Positions 57,400-64,000 of a DNA stretch of 64,000 nucleotides are shown piece after piece. The stretch is from Dipteronia dyeriana (taxonomy: Eukaryota; Streptophyta; Magnoliopsida; Sapindales; Sapindaceae): assembly GCA_032871835.1 (NCBI GenBank), contig CM065303.1, positions 57,574,597-57,638,596 on the forward strand. Direction: 5' to 3'. Each line of letters begins with the position of its first letter. The first letter of the stretch is position 1. The position numbers and the translations under genes are program-made. Below the pieces are notes generated by a model. That model searched no databases, was not told the DNA's origin, and saw only the letters and a list, made by a program, of their open reading frames with translations.

Positions 57400-59660
57400 A
57401 CGTCTGGGTCCTCGAACTCCCCCCGAAGGGGTGTGCTCAGATGAGGATGAGGGAGGAGGAGTCTGCTGCTGGAAGGGAGGTGAAGGGGGAGCCTGCTGCA
57501 CAGTCGGAGGTGGAGGGGCAGGGGGAGCCTGTTGCTCGGTCTAAAATGGAGGTAGAGGTGGAGGTGGAGGTGGAGGTGGAGGTGGATGGAGAGTCTGCTA
57601 CTCGGACAACGATGCTGGGGGAGCCTGCTCATTGGTCGGAGGTCGGAGGTGGAGGTGGAGGTGGAGGTGGAGGTGGAAGAGGAGGAGGAGCCTGCTACTC
57701 GATCGGAGGTAAAGGTGGAGGGTGAGCCTACTGCTCGGACGCCAATACCGGGGGAGCCTGCTCCTCAGTCAGATGTAGAGGGGGAGGGGGAGGGGGAGGA
57801 GGAGGGGGAGAGGGAGCCTGCTCATCGCTAGAAGGTGGTGGGGGAGCCTGCTGCTCTGACGTCGGTGGATCCTGGAGCTCGCTAAGAGGTGACGGGGGAG
57901 CCTGCGAATTGCTCTGAGCTGGAGTGGGGTCGGCTGCTAGCTCAGAGGGGGAAGGGGAAGAGGAAGAGGAAGGGGAAGGGGAAGGGGAAGGGGTGGATGA
58001 GGGGGAGACTGAGCCCCACTGTCTAGAAATGCCCCTCTGGTTTGTGGATCCTCTGTATGGGTCCTGAAGACCTAAAGTCCCCCGATCAATGCAAGTAACT
58101 CCCTATGTTGTTGATGTCGATCCTCGTCGCTCTTTTGAAAAAAATCGAGCAACTCCCAGTGCTGTTGTTGTCGATCCTCCTCACTCTTCCGGAGGGCTTC
58201 ACGTAACTCCTTCAAGTTATGTTCTAAACGGGCCAGAAATCATGCAACTTTTTTAATATGAAAACAATCAACAACTCCTGTTACTAAAAAGAAAACTACC
58301 ATCTCCACTTACCTCCACATCAACTCGAACACCTGCACGGGAATCCCTTGTAGCGGAACCAGTTCCTAGGGTGGTAAACCAAACCTGCCTCATTCGCCGG
58401 TGAGACGGCTCAGATTCGCCTGTGAGACGGCTCAGATTCACCGGTGAGACGGCTGGACCTGTAGGGTCTGAAACCTCCATCTTAGTACACCTCCCACCCT
58501 CACCCTCCCCTTCCTCGGGATGAACTGCACTTGTAGTTGGCTCAAGGACAGTAGGAAGGTGAACCCTATCGTCCTGCACATACGAGCTCCCCCCTCACTC
58601 AGGCTTGCAAAGTACGGGGCCACCACCTCAGCTGCTGTGGGCACGATGTCCGTCCTCGCCGACATCTGAAAGTGTATTTAGATGAATGTCATTGTTACTT
58701 ATCGTAATTAAAAAAAATTACTTTAACAAAAAAAAATACCCTAGCACTAAAAATCTTCTTTCCTCTAGGTTGTTTGGTCAACTCCCACTTCAACAACAGA
58801 GGGGAAAGATCCGTAACCCTTCGAGTCCCGAAAATGACGCCCAGTTGGGGGATCACCTCAAAAGCAAATATTTGCATCACAAATACGTACAGTTATAATC
58901 CAAAACAATTTTTGAGTCAAAATTAAATGTACATTTTGGAAATCAAATTTCTTACCAAAAGGGCATGTGATAGACCGTAGATGTTGTACCCCTCCACAGA
59001 ATGTCCAACATCGCCCTGTGATTGTTGCCGTCTCTCCTCACGACGTCGCGGTAAGGCATGCTTGAATGAAAATATAGAATGCATATAGACGTGGGCACCC
59101 CACGGGAATGCATCAAAGGCATTGTGGTCCTCTACCAACCTAAACTGCCAAACTGGAATCTTCAATCTCTCGTCCACCCCCATCAGTATCCAGTTAAACA
59201 TGTAAATGAGGCACAACTTCACAGCATCGTACGCCTGTTGAAACTCTCCCTGGGTAAGTACCGCTGATGTATGTCATTCTCAACTGCAACATACATACTC
59301 GTGTCCGGTACGACTCTAAAACGTAATCCGGTGATGAGGCTAAATTCCACCTTCAAAAACTGCACCACATCGTTCTCTAACAAGAACTGCATCTCATCTA
59401 TCGGCCCGTCATGGTCTAGCTCCCGGACCAGCAGCTGATGAATAACACCACCCAAAAAATTCATCTCCCGGTGCATAGATATGAAATGCCCGAAACAGGA
59501 GGCCATGAACCGACGCCGATCCTCAACAGCAAACTCTTTAGGGACCTGATTAAGTGCATCGTCTTACGGGCAAGGGCTTCAAAATGGTCGTGTCTGGTCA
59601 ATTTCCCTTGAACAAATCTCCCTCTGCAGTTTTAAGCAATTCTTTCATACTACTCATCAT
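57400..59660 (-). pseudogene. DUF1985 / N-terminal half of Ulp1-type peptidase (MULE A)
   Basis: Minus-strand exons. 59506-59250 reads MHREMNFLGGVIHQLLVREL and VVQFLKVEFSLITGLRFR. After a frame change near 59250 it reads LTQGEFQQAYDAVKLCLIYM, GVDERLKIPVWQFRLVEDHN, FPWGAHVYMHSIFSF and VEGYNIYGLSHALL (to about 58955). The exon 58870-58740 reads IFAFEVIPQLGVIFGTRRVT and LLKWELTKQPRGKK, and about 58665-58560 reads ARTDIVPTAAEVVAPYFASL. This is the DUF1985 domain that precedes the Ulp1 catalytic domain in MULE-borne Ulp1-like genes. A long proline/serine-rich linker (57420-58010) follows. The catalytic half lies across the retrotransposon at 46312-47664. Confidence 0.8.
57540..58010. repeat. GGAGGT / GGGGGAG low-complexity repeats
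   Basis: Runs of GGAGGT (57547-57595, 57645-57690) and of GGGGGA/GGGGAA (57778-57815, 57945-58010). On the coding (minus) strand they give Pro-, Ser- or His/Leu-rich simple peptide, a likely disordered linker of the Ulp1-type protein. Confidence 0.9.
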
Positions 59661-59706
59661 CTGCAATGTCACAGAAACAGTACATTAGTAAACTGCATAA
59701 AAACTA

Positions 59707-60510
59707 GAAAATATTCTCGATCGTTTGAAACAAATTCTCGATACTTTTAAAATATTCTCAATCCTTTGAAAAAGTTTTCGATTTGTATAAAAAGTTCTTA
59801 ATCCTTTGCAAATAGGCTCGATCCTTTGAAATTAGTCTCGATCCTTTGTAAAACCTCTCGATTCATTGAAAAATCTTCTCGATCATTTGAAAAAGTTCTC
59901 CACCCTTTTAAAAACATTCTCGATCGTTATGAAAATACTCTCGATCCATTGAAAATACTCTCGATCCTTTGAAAAACCTTTCGATTCTTTGAAAATGTTC
60001 TCGATAAATTTAAAAAATCTCGAGCCTTTGAAAATATTCTCGAACCTTTGAAAATAGTCTCGATCCTTTGAAAAACCTCTCGATCCTTTGAAAAATCTTA
60101 TCGATCATTTTATAAAATCTGGACCCTTTGAAAAACATTCTCGATCGTTTGAAAACATTCTCGATCCTTTGAAAATAGTCTCGATACTTTGACAAACATC
60201 TCGATTCTTTGAAAAATCTTCTCGATTCGATCATTTTAAAAAATCTCGATCCTTTGAAAAACATTCTCGATCGTTATCAAAATTTTCTCGATCAATTTCA
60301 AAAAATCTCGATCTTTTCAAAATAGTCTGGATCCTTTGAAAAACCTCTCGATTCTTTGAAAAACCTCTTGATTCTTTGAAATTTTTTCTCGATCATTTAA
60401 CAAAAGCTCGATCACTTTGAAAAACGTTCTCGATCACTTTCAAAAACCTCTCGAATCTTTCTAAAAAATTTCCTCGATCTCGCTTGAAATATTCTCGATT
60501 TATTATTATT
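59707..60510 (+). repeat. Right CTCGATC array of MULE A
   Basis: Several dozen degenerate units of about 18-22 bp with consensus TTCTCGATCCTTTGAAAAAC, all in the same orientation as the left array. They differ from the left type by CCTTTG in place of CCCTTA. The array lies just upstream of the first recognisable Ulp1-gene exon, in its leader or promoter region. Confidence 0.9.
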
Positions 60511-60839
60511 TAAAAAAAATAATCCTCGATACCAGAATATTGAACCTCATTTCAAACTCAAACCAAAACCACAACCACTGTCAACCCTAATCTACAATTT
60601 CTTTCAACAGAACAAGCCTGAAATGCAATTATAAGTTATGAACAACAAATCGATAAATAAAACAAACTCAACTTACCTTTGTCAGTCGCTGCGAAATGTA
60701 CTGTATTCCCGTTCCGGTTAATAAGCTGTTGATTTTCTCGCCGTCGGTTTCTTTGTTGTCGGTTTCTTTCTCGGTTTCTTTATCACTGTTGCTTTTCTCA
60801 GACTCACAAAACGATAACTTTTCTCTCTTTTTCAATTTT

Positions 60840-60952
60840 GTGGGGGTATTCTCGTCTGTTTAGTTTAAATGGTGCATTTTAAACTTACATTACTAAACTG
60901 GTGACATTTGCACAACACCCCTCTCAAATAGTGCCATTTATTTATCGAGCCC
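60840..60952 (+). repeat. Right terminal inverted repeat of MULE A
   Basis: Reverse-complemented it reads GGGCTCGATAAATAAATGGC, then GTCACCAGTTTAGTAATG and TAAGTTTAAAATGCACC. It matches the MULE B end at 61454 over about 110 bp. Confidence 0.85.
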
Positions 60953-61443
60953 TTAATGGTATTAGGTTGTATTGTATTAGAAAAACCACTCTTTTTTCAA
61001 TAAATGATGAAATATGAATTATGTTGTTAATATATATTTTTTATAATTTTAAAATTATATAGGAAATATTTATTTTATTATAAAAATATTATTTATTTTA
61101 AAAAATTTAATGAAAATAAATATTTATTGATTTTTTATATAAAATTATTTAATGATTTATTCAGATATTTAAAATTAATTATTAACTATTTTTTTAAAAA
61201 TATATTATATTTTTTAATAAAAAAATACAATAAAGTCATATAGAAATAACGATATAATAGATCACTAAAAACATATTTGTATTAATAATAATATAGTCTA
61301 ATAAAATCCAATACAAACAAATATGATGTGTCAAACAAGCCATCAATTTATTACTTATTATCAATATTTTTTAACTATATTATAGGAATTCCAAATTAAT
61401 TTGAAGTATCAGATTAAAGGGTTTAACTATTATATTGTTGGAA
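60953..61443. other. Spacer between MULE A and MULE B
   Basis: About 490 bp, extremely AT-rich. TTGTATTGTATTAG near 60967 and CTAATAAAATCCAATACAA near 61298 face each other, so a degenerate MITE may fill most of it. No gene. Confidence 0.5.
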
Positions 61444-61919
61444 AACTATAATTGTGGTCGATAAATTATTGGCACTATTTGAAGGGTGTGTTGTGCAAAT
61501 ATCACCATTTTACTAATGTATGTTTAAAAGGCACCATTTAGTGTCATTGGACAAAAATACCCCGAACTGTTGAAAAGATAGAAAGTAGTCGTTTTGTTAG
61601 TGTGAAAAAAGCTAGAGTGAGAATGAGACCGGCGGCAATAGAATCGACGGTGAAGTGACCGGAACGTGAACGAGAATACACCAGATTTGTTACGATTGAC
61701 GAAGGTAATTTCTGTTCATTTTTTTTTCTGGATTTTGCAGTTGATAACTTGTCATTGCATGTTAGACTTGTGTTTTGTTGATTCAATTCGTAGATTATGA
61801 TTGAAAACGAGATCTGATAATGGTTGTGGTTTAGATTAGGGTTTGAAATTAGGTTTAATATATGATGAAGAAGATGAAATTCTAGGTATCGATGAATTGT
61901 AATTTTGAGAAATTTTTAA

Positions 61920-62650
61920 ATCGAGAATTTTTTTAGCGAAATCAAGGTTTTCTTGGAACTAGATCGAGGATTTCTAAGTAAGAACCGGGAAGATTTTTGA
62001 AAGAATCGAGATGATTTTTTAAAGAATCGAGCATATTTTTTCAAACGATCGAGGTTATTTTCAAGAGATCGAGAATATTTTTCAAACGATAGAGAATATT
62101 TTCTAAAGATCGAGAATATTTTGAAACGATTGAGAATAATTTTCAAAAGATAGAGAATATTTTTCAAACAATCGAGATTATTTTCAAAAGATCGAGAATA
62201 TTTTTCAAACAATAGAGATTATTTTTTAAACGATCGATAATATTTTTCAAACGATTGAGATTATTTTTCAAACGATCGAGAATATTTTTCAGAAGATCGA
62301 GAATATTTTCCAAACGATCGAGATTATTTTCAAAAGATCGAGATTATTTTTCCAAAGATCGAGATTATTTTTCGAACGATCGAGATTATTTTTCAAACAA
62401 TCGAGAATAAATTTTCAGATGATCGAGAATATTTTCTAAACGATCGAGATTATTTTTAAAAGAACGAAAATATTTTTCAAACGATCGAGATTATTTTTCA
62501 AACGTTCGAGAATATTTTCAGAAGATCGAGAATATTTTTCAAACGATCGAGATTATTTTCAAAAGATCGAGAATATTTTTCACAAACGATCGAGATTATT
62601 TTTCAAAAGATCGAGAATATTTTTCAAACGATCGAGAATATTATAAAAGG
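61920..62650 (-). repeat. MULE B array, right type
   Basis: Units of about 20 bp reading GATCGAGAATATTTTTCAAA on the plus strand, i.e. TTTGAAAAATATTCTCGATC on the element strand: the same class as 59707-60510 but more uniform. Some units appear as local higher-order duplicates (for example 62430-62650). Confidence 0.92.
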
Positions 62651-62664
62651 ATCAAGAACCGAAA

Positions 62665-62765
62665 AACCTTTGACTTCCATCAGGTAATTGCTCATATCGG
62701 CCGTTGTATGATAAGACTATTCTCACTTAATCCATTGTCCTGTGAAAATCATCATTACAAACCAT
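62665..62765 (-). pseudogene. MURA start retained in MULE B
   Basis: On the minus strand GATTTTCACAGGACAATGGA and CCTGATGGAAGTCAAAGG match the MULE A leader and first two dozen codons (43240-43335). MULE B reads YNGRYEQL where MULE A has YNG, stop, WEQL, but MULE B has its own stop at codon 3. Right after the shared GAAGTCAAAGGTTT the deletion joins it to the other array. Confidence 0.88.
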
Positions 62766-62831
62766 TATTAACAATTTAAAAAATTAAATTAAGTTTACAA
62801 TTATTAAAAATTAAAAATATTTATTAAGTGT

Positions 62832-63125
62832 AAGGGATCGAGAACATTATCAAAGGGATCGAGCTTTTTGGAAACGGATCGAGCTTTTTCCAAATAGATC
62901 GAGAACATTTTTAAGGGATCGAGACCGAGAACTTTTTTAAGAGATCGAGATATTTTTCAATGGATCTAGAATATTCTTCAAATTATCGAGTATTTTTTCG
63001 AAATAATTGAGTATTTTTTCCACATAATCGAGTTTTTTTCAAAATTTATAAAACCTCGATCCAATAACAAGTATGCTCGATTCTTCTTTAAATATTCTCG
63101 GTCACACATGAAAAATACTCGGATC
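62832..63125 (-). repeat. MULE B array, left type
   Basis: Units such as AGGGATCGAGAACATTTTTA, the inverted form of the 42330-43185 class. Shorter and more worn than the MULE A array. Confidence 0.85.
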
Positions 63126-63479
63126 TATTAAATGTTCATACATGTTCTTACAACACAGAAATGCATGTAAAAAATCAGAAATGCATGAAAACAGAAAAGA
63201 TAATACACGAGATCATAAATATTAGTTACCTTCTTGCGCAGATTCTGGAACGAGACAATTTTTTTGAAAAGAGATACAAGTTTTCAAACAACTTTTTTTG
63301 GGAGATATAAAGGAGTTCAGAAACTTGTCTTTTACAAATAAAACTTTAGGGACAATTTCGGTAGTTCACCATAATAGGTTCATTTTAAACTTAAGTTATT
63401 AAACTGGTGACATCATTACAAAAGACAATAAAAAAGATGACATATCTCACCATTTCCACAACTATAATTATAAGAGGGT

Positions 63480-64000
63480 GCAAAATCAGAAAAGTTTGAC
63501 AGACAAGTAGCAAGCAGCAAATTGGCTCTGATTTTTTATTCTCATCACTTGCATCCAAACCTGACAACCTCCACTTAACAGTTGGCTGACAGGTTTGAAG
63601 AGGCATGTTCAACTATGTTGTCCCAAATATATTTGAGAAGAGAGAACATGCGGTGACATTGACATTCATACTAAATTTATTTACAATTCATATTCAATTA
63701 TTTCTATTTATTATTTTTCAATTTAAAAGCAAGAAAGACATGCTTAACTAAATACAATTGAAGTACAGTAATAAATAGATATCACACGGCAAGTATTTCA
63801 TATAAGATTTTTATAAAATTACGAGCAAAATATGATATTATATTTTAAATTTATAAAAACCGAATTGATTGGAGTGTTTAACTAAAAGAGAGTAGGCCGG
63901 ATAAAACATGTTATTAATGTGATAAATATTGTTGGACTTAGTGCACCTTAACTACATTATTTATGCAGGATAGGATGTTGTATATGTGTGGACCTAGTAA
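63480..64000. other. Right flank, no feature recognised
   Basis: AT-rich DNA after MULE B. No exon, repeat array or element end is seen up to the window edge. Confidence 0.5.

Larger units (their letters stand above)
41976..60952 (+). mobile_element. MULE A: Mutator-like element with transposase and Ulp1-type peptidase genes
   Basis: The right end (60840-60952, ending ATTTATCGAGCCC) is an inverted copy of the well-defined end of MULE B at 61454. The left end (from about 41976, TTAAGTTTAAAAGACACAT then ATTATGGTGAACT) matches the other MULE B end at about 63360-63400. Inside, in order, are a left CTCGATC array, a MURA gene (plus), a 20-bp tandem repeat, an Ulp1-type gene (minus), and a right CTCGATC array. 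A SIRE-type retrotransposon (47665-57394) is nested in the Ulp1 gene. Without it the element is about 9.2 kb. The outer left terminus is disturbed by a palindromic insert, so no target duplication is certain. Confidence 0.85.
61454..63469 (-). mobile_element. MULE B: internally deleted MULE, 2016 bp
   Basis: Terminal inverted repeats start GTGGTCGATAAATTATTGGC (left) and GTGGAAATGGTGAGATATG (right, reverse-complemented), and share a GTTTAAAA(T/G)GNACC core further in. Perfect 10-bp duplications AACTATAATT flank it (61444-61453 and 63470-63479), in the MULE size range. In minus orientation it repeats the order of MULE A: terminal repeat, CCCTT-type array (63125-62832), leader and first MURA codons (62760-62665), then directly the CTTTGAAAA-type array (62650-61920) and the other end. 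It encodes nothing and would depend on a transposase in trans. Confidence 0.93.

Noticed and set aside
57387..57831. Val/Glu/Gly-rich open frames on the plus strand
   Set aside because: Produced by GGAGGT repeats; real coding here is on the minus strand (DUF1985/Ulp1 linker).

Overview
This is nuclear DNA from a flowering plant, probably a dicot. Three things show this: a seven-exon chloroplast-type aspartate-semialdehyde dehydrogenase gene, a stray piece of plastid rps11, and dense transposable elements of plant lineages (SIRE-, Tork- and Angela-like Copia, MULE, hAT, PIF/Harbinger). The species cannot be named from the sequence. I see one apparently intact host gene. Nearly everything else is mobile DNA, much of it nested and decayed.

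Layout. 1-1861: the 5' end (gag start, primer-binding site, LTR) of a SIRE-type Copia element on the minus strand. 1862-4860: decayed retrotransposon sequence with minus-strand gag-like or antisense ORF fragments and an LTR-like block. 5421-5594: a plastid rps11 fragment. 6279-6713: a Tourist-type MITE with TAA target duplications. 8870-14971 (minus): the ASADH gene with a 4.4-kb fifth intron. 15112-17330: a hAT-type element with a perfect 8-bp duplication that carries three exons of a TFIIIA zinc-finger gene, followed by a second hAT-type element (17421-18065). 18.3-20.2 kb: a possible SINE, fold-back MITEs and a decayed hAT transposase. 20.9-27.1 kb: broken Copia elements, including a deletion derivative in which gag/protease is fused to RNase H. 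27388-32778: a complete but defective Tork-type Copia element with GATGT duplications. 34.1-40.3 kb: a MULE transposase remnant split by a SIRE-like LTR and by a solo LTR (36861-40074), each of which itself carries a hAT MITE.

The most interesting part is 41.9-63.5 kb. A large Mutator-like element (MULE A) carries two convergent genes. One is a MURA transposase (plus strand) with SWIM and zinc-knuckle motifs. The other is a DUF1985/Ulp1-type C48 cysteine peptidase gene (minus strand). The Ulp1 gene was split by a 9.7-kb SIRE-type Copia insertion (47665-57394, AGTAC duplication). Both ends of MULE A carry long arrays of a roughly 20-bp repeat built on CTCGATC. Just downstream lies MULE B (61454-63469, perfect 10-bp duplication AACTATAATT). 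It is an internally deleted copy of the same family in opposite orientation that keeps the ends, both types of array and the first codons of MURA. This gives an autonomous-type and non-autonomous pair, both now defective in coding.

How the parts act together: ASADH makes aspartate semialdehyde in plastids for lysine, threonine, methionine and isoleucine synthesis. The hAT element ends 140 bp upstream of its ATG, and its captured TFIIIA exons lie on the same strand as ASADH. The mobile elements form an order of insertion: MULE, then SIRE; MULE remnant, then LTR, then hAT MITE.
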